64,000 nucleotides of DNA. Origin: Ereboglobus sp. PH5-10 (lineage in GTDB: Bacteria; Verrucomicrobiota; Verrucomicrobiia; Opitutales; Opitutaceae). The notes below the pieces were generated by a model. It saw only the letters and a list, made by a program, of their open reading frames with translations. It searched no databases and was not told the origin of the DNA. The first letter of the stretch is position 1, and the number at the start of each line of letters is the position of its first letter. The stretch lies in the NCBI RefSeq assembly GCF_029504735.1, contig NZ_JAQFIP010000011.1, positions 62,001 through 126,000 of the forward strand, written 5' to 3'. Shown here one piece after another: positions 27,912-35,790 of the stretch. A program made the translations under genes and the position numbers.

Positions 27912-28049
27912 GACGGGGCCGTCCCATATTCAAAAATTGTCCGAACGGGCCAAAAATCCGCACAATAATAGCACGACACAACGATCTGTGTTTGGGCAAA
28001 AGTCGGCGCTAAAAATCAGCTCAGCTAGCCCTATTTTTTGCTCATAAAA

Positions 28050-28919
28050 TCATGAGATTTTAGGAATTGGGCCGATGCATACTTTTGTTGGTTTAAAGCT
28101 TTGAATATATGGGTCTGGATTCAGGCAAGCAGACGAAAATGAAACGACCGACTGATTAATAAGAAGAAATAACATGAGAAGACTTCCATATCCGACATCA
28201 GACATTAACCATTGAAATGAATATGCTTCTCGCATAATATCATTAATATAGTTAATTGCGGTGTTATCAAAGTGTATAAAGCCTCGCCCCAAAACAAAAA
28301 TCGCGTCAATGGAAGGACTTGCAATAGAAAACCGCTGCTGATGTTGTGGTGGTAACATTGGCATCTCTATACCTAGGCCTGAATGACTATTCTCCAACCA
28401 GCGATAGGCCGTCTGCATAGTCGATGGGCCATCATATGCCACAACATATGAAAGTATGCTTGGCGGCGGTTGTCCGATGGAAATTGTCCCCATCATGGTG
28501 CTGCGTTTAAGTTTTTTCAATTTGGAGGCAACCAACGCACTCTGATCTAATGCTGCTTGATTTAGCACAGATTTCACTTCTATTGTCGCAATGACCGATT
28601 CGGCCAGAAACCCATTTATGCCGCCGCCGAAATCCAGCTTAGGATAGTCTCGTTTATAAACAACTATATCAATCTGGTTACGTGGTTCTCCTGATTTCGA
28701 GTCTGCATCAATAATTTCTCCAGTTCCAATAGCTACACGTTCACTCAAATGTCCTGACAAAAATTCCCGTATGAAAATTTCACGAGGTGTTCCTTTATGC
28801 AAGTTGTGCCCCGTAGTCGATTGAACATCGGAGTGAGCTAATATAGATTTCTCAACTTTCTCAAAATGATTTGGTAGCATATCTTCGTAAGAAATTAGCC
28901 CACCATCCTTTTTGTGCAA
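28050..28919 (-). CDS. DUF6602-type protein, PD-(D/E)XK nuclease-like
   Basis: This 289-residue protein is clearly AT-richer than its neighbours. Motifs run as GTPREIFIREFLSGHL, GEIIDAD, NQIDIVVYKRDYP and ESVIATIEVKS. The Asp of QIDIVVY followed by IEVKS fits the D...ExK core of restriction-endonuclease-like folds, and the whole N-terminal half resembles DUF6602 proteins. Such genes are common in defence and mobile regions. No partner gene is adjacent, and the substrate is unknown. Base composition unlike the pectin genes suggests transfer into the locus. The 138 bp on its left hold nothing recognisable. Confidence 0.65.
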   Translation of the reverse strand: MHKKDGGLISYEDMLPNHFEKVEKSILAHSDVQSTTGHNLHKGTPREIFIREFLSGHLSERVAIGTGEIIDADSKSGEPRNQIDIVVYKRDYPKLDFGGGINGFLAESVIATIEVKSVLNQAALDQSALVASKLKKLKRSTMMGTISIGQPPPSILSYVVAYDGPSTMQTAYRWLENSHSGLGIEMPMLPPQHQQRFSIASPSIDAIFVLGRGFIHFDNTAINYINDIMREAYSFQWLMSDVGYGSLLMLFLLINQSVVSFSSACLNPDPYIQSFKPTKVCIGPIPKIS

Positions 28920-28969
28920 TTATTTTTTAATCACGTGATATCAAATCGAAGATCAACTATTTTATTATA

Positions 28970-29078
28970 CCAACGTCCCTGAATTATTGAATTTTGGCGG
29001 GGCGAACCCTAAGGGGCGAGCTAGAGCGACGCCGACTCACTCGGAGAGTTCTTCCTACTCTGGATAGTCTGACGTTGG
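28970..29078. mobile_element. MITE-like 109-bp element with IS630-type ends
   Basis: The ends CCAACGTC (28970-28977) and GACGTTGG (29071-29078) are perfect inverted repeats, and a TA flanks each side (28968-28969, 29079-29080). Including the flanks, the inverted identity is 11 bp. No open frame lies inside. The CCAAC start and TA target match the right end of the IS630 element at 21040, suggesting mobilisation by a related transposase. The 130 bp between it and the next relic show nothing recognisable. Confidence 0.55.
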
Positions 29079-29211
29079 TATTAATCGTTACAGCGTAATA
29101 CATTGAGGTTGCCTCGTTTTGTTTAGAACTGCAACGAAGTCTGTTGCGTGGTGTTTCATTTAATGCTCCGCTGCTTGCTGAGAGGTTTTTACTAAAAATA
29201 TTTTCAGCAAC

Positions 29212-29505
29212 TCACCCACGCATCGGCACAACCTCGAACGTTCCCTTGAACACCTTGGTCTTTTCCAAATCCAGATGCCACTCGAGACGTTCAGGCGGGA
29301 AGAGCTTTGTCCAGCCGCCGGATTGGTGCGTGAGGACTCGCATCGTATATCCTTTTGCCGCATCGCCGCCGAGTCGCGTGGCTTGCGCTCCCCGGATGTG
29401 AAGACTGGCGCCCCCAACCGTCGTGAGGCGCGTCCAGTCAGGGATCCATTTGTTGCCTTGCGCATGCGCTTCGGCCGGCGCGTAGCTCCGCGTGTGGCGG
29501 CCGCC
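29212..29505 (-). pseudogene. Relic of the 3' end of a GH2 gene
   Basis: This stretch aligns base for base (constant offset 1984) with the last 290 bp of the intact GH2 gene at 31196, down to the stop codon. Most of it is nearly identical (AAKGYTMRVLTHQSGG, LEKTKVFKG), with the final codons diverged (EVVPMRG, TGA stop at 29212-29214). A 10-bp deletion just after YAP-coding sequence breaks the frame, and the match fades where hipA ends. Nothing upstream of it remains, so it is a remnant of a second GH2 copy or of a duplication. Confidence 0.85.
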
Positions 29506-29524
29506 ATTCGCGGTTCAATTCAAT

Positions 29525-30787
29525 CTACACGGCGAGGCTTGCAATCCCGGTGTTCCAAGCGTGGCGTATTTTTTCCAAAAACTCGCGCTCCGTGCCGCCA
29601 CTCGACGCATCCGCCATGTGCGTGTCCAGTTCTGGCAGCGTGGCGCGCACGGCATCAACGGTTTTGTCGATGCTTTCACGCGCTTGCCGCGCGGTGAGCA
29701 GGCAGGAGTTGACGCCAAAACGCATCAGCTTCTTCCGGCTCGGCCAGCGTTTGCTGCCGTCCATCAGGAGCGCCCAGGTGTCGTTGGGCAGGTAGGGCGT
29801 CGTCGTGATGATGTCGTAGATCGGCGCGAGCCAGACTTGCCCCGGCGTGTCGTAGAGAACGCCGAAATTTTTCCTGTGCGCGTCGCCGTTGCGCACGGCG
29901 CATGAGAGAACGAGGGATTCGAAAAATATCCGCAACGCGCCAACAATCGGGACGCCGGCGACGGTTTGCGCGATGAGCTTGGCGGTTTGCTCGTAGGTGC
30001 CGTTGTATTTTTCAACGGAAGTCCTGCGATCCAGCGCGCAGCAATCCTCGAAGGCGAGGTAGCCGCCGTCCGGCTTCGTGTCGAAACGCTCGACGACGAG
30101 GCACCGGCGGTTTTCCGCGAGCCACACGGCGGGCACGGGCAGGCCGGCTTTTTTCGCCGCTTGCAGGCAGAGAAATTCGTTGGTGGCCAGCGCGGGATAT
30201 TGCGCGGAGTCGAACATTTTCACGATATGCGTCGTCCCCGTCGCTGTGACACGCTCCGGCGTTTTGTCCGCGGAGGCGGTCGGCGACGCGGTTGACGGAC
30301 TGAAGTAGCCCGCCGTGGAGGCCAGTGATCCGTTGTCGCGGGCGAGGACCTTTGGCTGCGCGCCGGCGATGCCGGAGTAACGCGCATAGTTTTCCAGCAA
30401 GTCGTCGAACATGTCCTCCGTCCCCGCGGAGGCGAGCAGGTCGTGCAACGGACGCTCCGGCACGGCCTTGATTTCCTCGACGGAGCCCGCAACGCGCAAC
30501 CTGCCGATTTGCGAACGCCCCGTAATTTGCAGCATCGTGAGTTTGTCGATTTCCGGCAGCACTTTCAGAAACATCCTCCGGATTGCCTCGTGCAGCGCGC
30601 CTTCGGGGAGGTTCATGTCAAAAATGGGGTGGATTTCTCCGGGAGGCGCGAGGTAAGGCGTCTCGCTGAGCGGCATCGTCAACGAAACTGTTTGTTCGGG
30701 GCCGGCTTCGCGTTGGTAGCTGAACCGGACGTTTTCGCCCGTTCGTCCGAGCGCGCCAGCGTGTGCGTAATTGGCAAAAACATTCAT
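29525..30787 (-). CDS. hipA: HipA-type serine/threonine kinase toxin
   Basis: This 420-residue protein has an N-terminal subdomain (NVFANYAHAGALGRTGENV, VSLTMPLSETPY) and an ATP-site region (THIVKMFDS). The HipA kinase core carries GLPVPAVWLAENRRCLVVER, catalytic-loop motif NGDAHRKNFGVL and metal motif APIYDIITTT. HipA proteins phosphorylate aminoacyl-tRNA synthetases or related targets and are neutralised by HipB. All core motifs are present, so it may be active. Its gene starts 3 bp after the hipB stop. It is inserted next to the truncated GH2 remnant, an odd place for a toxin module. Confidence 0.93.
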   Translation of the reverse strand: MNVFANYAHAGALGRTGENVRFSYQREAGPEQTVSLTMPLSETPYLAPPGEIHPIFDMNLPEGALHEAIRRMFLKVLPEIDKLTMLQITGRSQIGRLRVAGSVEEIKAVPERPLHDLLASAGTEDMFDDLLENYARYSGIAGAQPKVLARDNGSLASTAGYFSPSTASPTASADKTPERVTATGTTHIVKMFDSAQYPALATNEFLCLQAAKKAGLPVPAVWLAENRRCLVVERFDTKPDGGYLAFEDCCALDRRTSVEKYNGTYEQTAKLIAQTVAGVPIVGALRIFFESLVLSCAVRNGDAHRKNFGVLYDTPGQVWLAPIYDIITTTPYLPNDTWALLMDGSKRWPSRKKLMRFGVNSCLLTARQARESIDKTVDAVRATLPELDTHMADASSGGTEREFLEKIRHAWNTGIASLAV

Positions 30788-30790
30788 GCC

Positions 30791-31090
30791 TCAGCCCAAC
30801 CTTCCGTTCAGGATTTTATCAGTCTCGGCCAGCGCGGCGGCGCGTTCCGCCGAACGCTGCTTCATCAAGTCGTCCCACGCCGGCAATTCGAGTGGGGCCA
30901 CGGTCAAGTCCAGCTTCAATTGCGCGCATATGCGCATCAATTTCCGCACACCCAAGTCGGTGATGTCGCCGGTTTCCAGCAGGGAAATAGTGCTTCGGCT
31001 CATCCCCAGTTCCCCGGCCAAATCCTGCTGGGAAAGTTTGCGAAGTTTGCGCTGCTTGCAAATTGTCGCGCCTATTTCAGAGAGGTTCAT
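30791..31090 (-). CDS. hipB: HipB-type antitoxin, Xre-family HTH
   Basis: This 99-residue protein has an Xre/Cro helix-turn-helix at about residues 18-45 (LSQQDLAGELGMSRSTISLL) and a short tail ending KILNGRLG. It lies directly before hipA and pairs with it in the usual antitoxin-first order. It should bind HipA and repress the operon through the GTTTC-type palindromes immediately upstream. Confidence 0.92.
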   Translation of the reverse strand: MNLSEIGATICKQRKLRKLSQQDLAGELGMSRSTISLLETGDITDLGVRKLMRICAQLKLDLTVAPLELPAWDDLMKQRSAERAAALAETDKILNGRLG

Positions 31091-31159
31091 GTTTCACATA
31101 AGAAACAAAATGGCGCCAGATGTCAATAATTTGGTCGCGTTTGTTTTACACATGAAACA
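31091..31159 (-). promoter_or_regulatory. Probable HipB operators
   Basis: Two inverted repeats with the same half-site and spacing flank the hipBA promoter. They are GTTTC-N6-GAAAC at 31091-31106, abutting the hipB start codon, and GTTTT-N6-GAAAC at 31143-31158. The pair, about 52 bp apart, is the arrangement expected for an autoregulated toxin-antitoxin operon. Confidence 0.6.
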
Positions 31160-31195
31160 TTAAATGTGTTCCACACTCACTATTAACGCGACCGC

Positions 31196-34168
31196 TTATT
31201 CTCGCACCGGAACAATCTCGAACATCCCCTTGAACACCTTGGTCTTTTCCAAATCCAGATGCCACTCGGGACGTTCTGGCGGGAAGAGTTTTGTCCAGCC
31301 GCCGGATTGGTGCGTGAGGACTCGCATCGTATATCCTTTTGCCGCATCGCCGCCGAGTCGCGTGGCTTGCGCTCCCCGGATGTGAAGGCTGGCGCCGTCA
31401 ATCGTCGTGAGGCGCGTCCAGTCGGGGCTCCATTTGTTTCCTTGCGCATGCGCTTCGGTCGGCGCGTAGCTCCACCAACCGAAGCGTGTGGCTGCCGTTT
31501 TACCGGCAATCGAATTGAGCGGGCCATGGCCGAGCCATGTCAGGCGGCTGAGGTTTTTGCCGATTGAAAACTCAAGACCGCACTCGGGAATGAACGGCGC
31601 GTCGAGCCTGGGCTCCACTTCGAGCGCGACTCGCAGCACGCCGGTGTTCGTTATCGTGTAGGTGTAGGTTGCAACGGCGGTGTTGAGATCGTCAGCGCGG
31701 TATTCGGCCCTGGCTGTGATGCTCACTGCATTGGCAGACTCGGCGATGTTCCACTTGATGAGCTTGGGCGCTATATTCCGCATAAACGTGTCCCAGTCGT
31801 ATTGACGTTCGCGTTTGTCGAGCGGATTGCGTTCGCCATAATCCACGGGCCGCCAGACGACAAGCGTCGCGCCATCGGTGAGGCGTTTGCCGGCCATGTC
31901 GATGGAGGCAATTTCGCCGGTGGAGGAGTTGAATTCATAGCGCGTCGCGCCCACCGCGACGGAAACAATGTCGCCGTGTTTTTCGATTTTTGGCTTGGTC
32001 GGGTTGTCCGCGGCGGGTTGCGGTGTGGCTTCGCAGCCGATGCGAACGCTTTTCCTTGTCATTTCGCTGCCATCGGCGCGGATGAATGCGATGTCGGCGT
32101 AATAAACGTGCTGTGCCAAATCAGTGATCTTGTCCGTGGGGACCTCGAGTTGCGCGATGGCTCTCGGAGGCGCATCAAGGGTGACTTCGTTTTTATCCAT
32201 GACGTCGGCATCACGATAAAGGGTCCAGACAATCTTGACGGTATTTAGATTGAGGAAATCGTGATCGTTACGCACGGGGATGCGGAGCACGGGCTGGTTT
32301 GCGTTAAAGGCAATCCGCTCGGTGAGCACGCGCACGGGGGCGTAAACCGCCTTTGTTTCCCAGTAGTCGCGTTGCGGGGTGCGGTCGGCGTTGACGATGC
32401 CGTCGGCCCCGTCGTTGCCGTGTGCGTCGATAATCGCGGCGCCGTTTTCGATGATGCGTTCCGCGACGAGCTCGGTGCCGTAGGGCGTGTAGCGTTTTTT
32501 GTCGCGCATGGGGTGCAGGACTTCGCGTCCGTTGACTGGGCGGCGAATGCCCTGGTCGGCCCATATCCAGATGCAACCGCCCGCTCCCGCGGGATGCGCG
32601 GTGAGTGTGTCGAAGCGTTGCTCGAGCTCACCAAAGTCAAACTCGCCGGGGCCGAGCGCGTGCGAGTATTCGGTCGTGACGATGGGACGGCGCGAGTCGG
32701 CGGCGAGCTTGTCGTAGTCGGCGGCGCTCCAGTAATGCGGCGCAAGGATGTCGATTTCAGGCGGCAGGTGAGTGTCGGCGCGAAATGGCATGAGCACGGG
32801 ACGCGTGGGATCGAGCCCCTTGAGCATGCGCAGGCCGGCGAGGTGTATTGACGTGAAAGGGTCTTCGTTTCCGAAATCCCAAATAATAACCGACGGGCGG
32901 TTGCGGTCGCGCGCGACGGTTTCGTGGAGGCGCAGAAACAGGCCCTCGGCAAGGATGGGGTTGTTCAATTCGCCGCCACCGTAACCGGTCGGTATTTCAT
33001 TGAGAACATACATGCCCATTTCGTCGCAAAGGCGCAAAAATCCCTCGGCTGGCGGATAGTGCGCGCAACGAACCGTGTTTATGTTCGCGGCTTTCATCAG
33101 TTCCAAGTCCTGCCGCCAGTGCTCGGCGCGTGTGGCACGCCCCACATCGGGATATTCGTCGTGGCGATTGACGCCGCGCAGTTTCACCGGCTGTCCGTTT
33201 ACGCGAAGAATGCCGCCGGTGGTCGAAACGTCGCGAATGCCGATGCGGTCGCTCCATGTGTGGACGTGTTTGTCGTGATAATAAAGATCGACGCGCAAGT
33301 CGTAGAGGTTGGGCGTCTCGGCAGTCCACGCGGCGGGCGAATCGACTCGCAGCGTGACCGGCACATCGCGGCCGTTATGACCGCTTGTGATCGTGGCGGC
33401 GGTGTAGGTGTGCGTGGCGACAATTTTGCCGGCGCGCGAAAGGGTGGCCTTGAGTTCGAACGGAGGCGACGGGGCGAAGATGTAGGCTTTTTCATTGCGG
33501 GAAACCATAGCCCGCACCTCGACATCGGCGTTGCGATACTCGGAGTCGAACACAGTGCGCACATCGACACTTTCGATATACAGCTCGCGAGGCGTGTCCT
33601 CAATCCATACGCTGCGATAAATACCCGGCAGCGCCCAGTCATCATTGGTGTCGAAGCGGTGCGACTGGACACGCTGACGCACACGAACGGCAATCTCGTT
33701 CTTTTTCCCGGGCCTTATGTTTTTTGTAACATCAAATGCGAATGAAGTGAACCCGCTGTCATGCCGGCCGATATTCTTTCCATTGAGCCAGACCTCGGCC
33801 GATACCCACACGCCATCGAAATGCAGCAGCACACGCCTCCCCTTCAGTGATGCGGGAGCCTCAAAACTGTGCAGATAAAACCCCTCGGAAAACGTAGGCC
33901 GGCGGTAATGCGGTGACTCGAACTCGTCGTTCGTCGTCCAGTTCGACGGAACGGTGATGGGCTTGAACGCGGAGGAGTCGAAGGAAGCCTCGTAAAACTT
34001 GCCAAACTTCGCATCGGCCTCCTCCGCATTTTGCGCCAGTGCAAACCGCCACTGACCGTCGAGCGGAAGTTGCCCGCTTGCAGAGGAGGAGGAGGTGCGC
34101 GCATTGAGCAAGTTGATGCCAAGCAAAAATACGAGGCCCAAGGAGAGGGGAAGGATTCGAGGTGTCAT
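31196..34168 (-). CDS. Glycoside hydrolase family 2 (beta-galactosidase-like), secreted
   Basis: This 990-residue protein starts MTPRILPLSLGLVFLLG, a signal peptide. Its GH2 architecture is like the enzyme at 21168: jelly-roll (LDGQWRFAL, VPSNWTTNDEFESPHYRR, VWVSAEVWLNGKNIGRHDSG), Ig-like domain, and TIM barrel with KLRGVNRHDEYPDVGR. Acid/base Glu is at about 435 (IIWDFGNEDPF) and nucleophile Glu at about 500 (TTEYSHALG). A LacZ-type C-terminal domain follows (WLGHGPLNSIAGK). Its own promoter carries the shared palindrome, so it belongs to the same regulon although transcribed apart. A second, truncated copy of its 3' end lies beyond hipBA at 29212-29505. Confidence 0.92.
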   Translation of the reverse strand: MTPRILPLSLGLVFLLGINLLNARTSSSSASGQLPLDGQWRFALAQNAEEADAKFGKFYEASFDSSAFKPITVPSNWTTNDEFESPHYRRPTFSEGFYLHSFEAPASLKGRRVLLHFDGVWVSAEVWLNGKNIGRHDSGFTSFAFDVTKNIRPGKKNEIAVRVRQRVQSHRFDTNDDWALPGIYRSVWIEDTPRELYIESVDVRTVFDSEYRNADVEVRAMVSRNEKAYIFAPSPPFELKATLSRAGKIVATHTYTAATITSGHNGRDVPVTLRVDSPAAWTAETPNLYDLRVDLYYHDKHVHTWSDRIGIRDVSTTGGILRVNGQPVKLRGVNRHDEYPDVGRATRAEHWRQDLELMKAANINTVRCAHYPPAEGFLRLCDEMGMYVLNEIPTGYGGGELNNPILAEGLFLRLHETVARDRNRPSVIIWDFGNEDPFTSIHLAGLRMLKGLDPTRPVLMPFRADTHLPPEIDILAPHYWSAADYDKLAADSRRPIVTTEYSHALGPGEFDFGELEQRFDTLTAHPAGAGGCIWIWADQGIRRPVNGREVLHPMRDKKRYTPYGTELVAERIIENGAAIIDAHGNDGADGIVNADRTPQRDYWETKAVYAPVRVLTERIAFNANQPVLRIPVRNDHDFLNLNTVKIVWTLYRDADVMDKNEVTLDAPPRAIAQLEVPTDKITDLAQHVYYADIAFIRADGSEMTRKSVRIGCEATPQPAADNPTKPKIEKHGDIVSVAVGATRYEFNSSTGEIASIDMAGKRLTDGATLVVWRPVDYGERNPLDKRERQYDWDTFMRNIAPKLIKWNIAESANAVSITARAEYRADDLNTAVATYTYTITNTGVLRVALEVEPRLDAPFIPECGLEFSIGKNLSRLTWLGHGPLNSIAGKTAATRFGWWSYAPTEAHAQGNKWSPDWTRLTTIDGASLHIRGAQATRLGGDAAKGYTMRVLTHQSGGWTKLFPPERPEWHLDLEKTKVFKGMFEIVPVRE

Positions 34169-34233
34169 GATGCAAATTTATTAGTGAGGGTGAGTGTGAC
34201 GACGGGCTCCGAAAATTAGGTTTTAAGCATAAC

Positions 34234-34278
34234 AGTATGCCAAACCCACAGGTCCGATTGCATCACCAAATCTGGTGA
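34234..34278 (-). promoter_or_regulatory. Promoter of the second GH2 gene with one regulon palindrome
   Basis: The palindrome TCACCAAATCTGGTGA at 34263-34278 is identical to the one before the lyase. On the minus strand CATACT (34239-34234) is centred 34 bp downstream and serves as the -10. The -35 slot reads TGCAAT. The predicted start is near 34227, about 59 nt before the ATG at 34168. Confidence 0.68.
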
Positions 34279-34412
34279 ATTCTAGAGGATATAATGCTGG
34301 CGAAAAAACGCCTGGATAAATCCCATTTTGCATGGTTTCGCTGTCTCATGATGGCTGCATGATTGCGTCTTTGTCGTTGAGATCACGTCATGGACTCGCT
34401 GAAATCCCCGCC

Positions 34413-35105
34413 ATGCGCATCTTGCACGTAGCCGACCTGCATTTTCGGAAGGAGTGGTATGAATGGGTCGCGAGCCAGTCCGACGACTATGACGTGCTCG
34501 TGATCGCGGGCGACCTGCTCAACATGCTCCCGGTCGAAGCGACACCGTTGCCGCAGCAGGCGCGTGTTGTCCGCGACTGGTTGCAGGCGTTGCCGAAGCC
34601 GGTGGTCGTGTGCACCGGCAACCATGATGTCTGGCGGGGCGACCCGCTCGTCCCGACCGACGCCTGGGCCGAGGGCGGCTGGCTGCAGTTGTGCAAAAGC
34701 GAAAAACTCGTCGTTGACGGGCAGGTTGCGGATTTTCACGGCGAACGCTTTGCTGCCGTAAAATGGGGCGAATCGGATTGGCCGGACGAAGCGAGTCTCG
34801 TGGTCGCGCACGCTCCGTCTGCGGAGTCTCGCGTGGGCACCGACGCGAATGACGTGGATTTGGGCGACCTCGCCATCGCCCAACGCATCGTTGATAAACG
34901 CCCAAAATATATCCTCTCCGGGCATGTGCATAGGGCGCGTGACTGGGTGGCTTTTGACGGAAACACATACAGCTTCAATCCCGGTTGCGACTGGTTGGCG
35001 CTGACGCCGAATCATATTTTCATAGACACCGAAAACCGCATCGCTCGCTGGCACTCCGCCACGAGAGGCTGCGGTGAAAGAGCGTTGGATGAACGTGGTC
35101 TGTAA
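34413..35105 (+). CDS. Metallophosphoesterase
   Basis: The start at 34413 (MRILHVADLHFRKEW) puts the first metal motif at the N-terminus, giving 230 residues; an in-frame extension to 34332 is possible but unsupported. Calcineurin-like phosphoesterase motifs follow in order: VADLHF, VLVIAGDLLN, VCTGNHDVW, VVAHAPS and LSGHVHRA. The substrate cannot be told. It stands alone, with the GH2 gene divergent on the left and degraded DNA on the right. Confidence 0.88.
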   Translation: MRILHVADLHFRKEWYEWVASQSDDYDVLVIAGDLLNMLPVEATPLPQQARVVRDWLQALPKPVVVCTGNHDVWRGDPLVPTDAWAEGGWLQLCKSEKLVVDGQVADFHGERFAAVKWGESDWPDEASLVVAHAPSAESRVGTDANDVDLGDLAIAQRIVDKRPKYILSGHVHRARDWVAFDGNTYSFNPGCDWLALTPNHIFIDTENRIARWHSATRGCGERALDERGL

Positions 35106-35159
35106 TAATTGTCTGCATCCGATGCCATATCGCCCCGCGGCAAGCTCTGCGGCGGACGA

Positions 35160-35790
35160 TTAAATAGAATGAAACTCGAGAATTGTATAATTCGATGATT
35201 TCGCCGTCCAATTCTGTCGAATTGCCATCCTTGGGAAATGCTCAAAACCCAATATTTGAAAAAGGGACTGTCGAAGGTAACTTTCCTGCCGTCGCGGGAA
35301 AAAATCTTCTTGGCAATCAAGCTGGTCACGGTGGAGTTCATTGAGCTGGGCGACTTGATTTTGTAATCCACGAGGGTTTCGCTGGCAAAAAGGGGACCGC
35401 ACGGAGGCAATAACTTTCAGGGCTGTTTGCTGAATGAGGGAAAGCTGTTTCCAGACGGTTTTATAACAGGCGTTAAACTGATCGAGGGCAATGGCCCGGA
35501 GGGCTTTCGCGACCACCTTTCAGCCGGGATGATGTTTTAAGCGGCAATTGCAAACGCGATGTTGGCAAGGTGGATGATGTCTCCGGTGCAGGGCCCGGCC
35601 GCCGCGACAATTTCCGCCCGAGATTGAAGTTCGGAACCGCGGCTTTCTTTGCCGTTTGGTTCATCCAGTCCACCAGATGCTGCGCAGGAATACGATCAAC
35701 ATGCATGAGCAGCCGGCGCCCTTTCCCGGCGCATAGTTTTTTCAACCCGCGAAGTTGTCTGTCGCGGTTCGCAAACGACCAGCGCCCCGC
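35160..35790 (-). pseudogene. Remnant of an AAA-type ATPase gene
   Basis: Coding similarity jumps between frames. One frame reads ALDQFNACYKTVWKQLSLIQ and QTALKVIA (about 35516-35420). Another continues with LFASETLVDYKIKSPSSMNS, then SLIAKKIFSRDG and KVTFDSPFFKYWVL (about 35400-35235). This is the winged-helix C-terminus typical of P-loop ATPases related to the archaeal AAA ATPase group. Upstream pieces (RRLLMHVDRIPAQHLVDWMN; DIIHLANIAFAIA followed by a stop) appear in further frames. No single frame is intact and no Walker motifs remain. The left end is uncertain. Confidence 0.5.
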
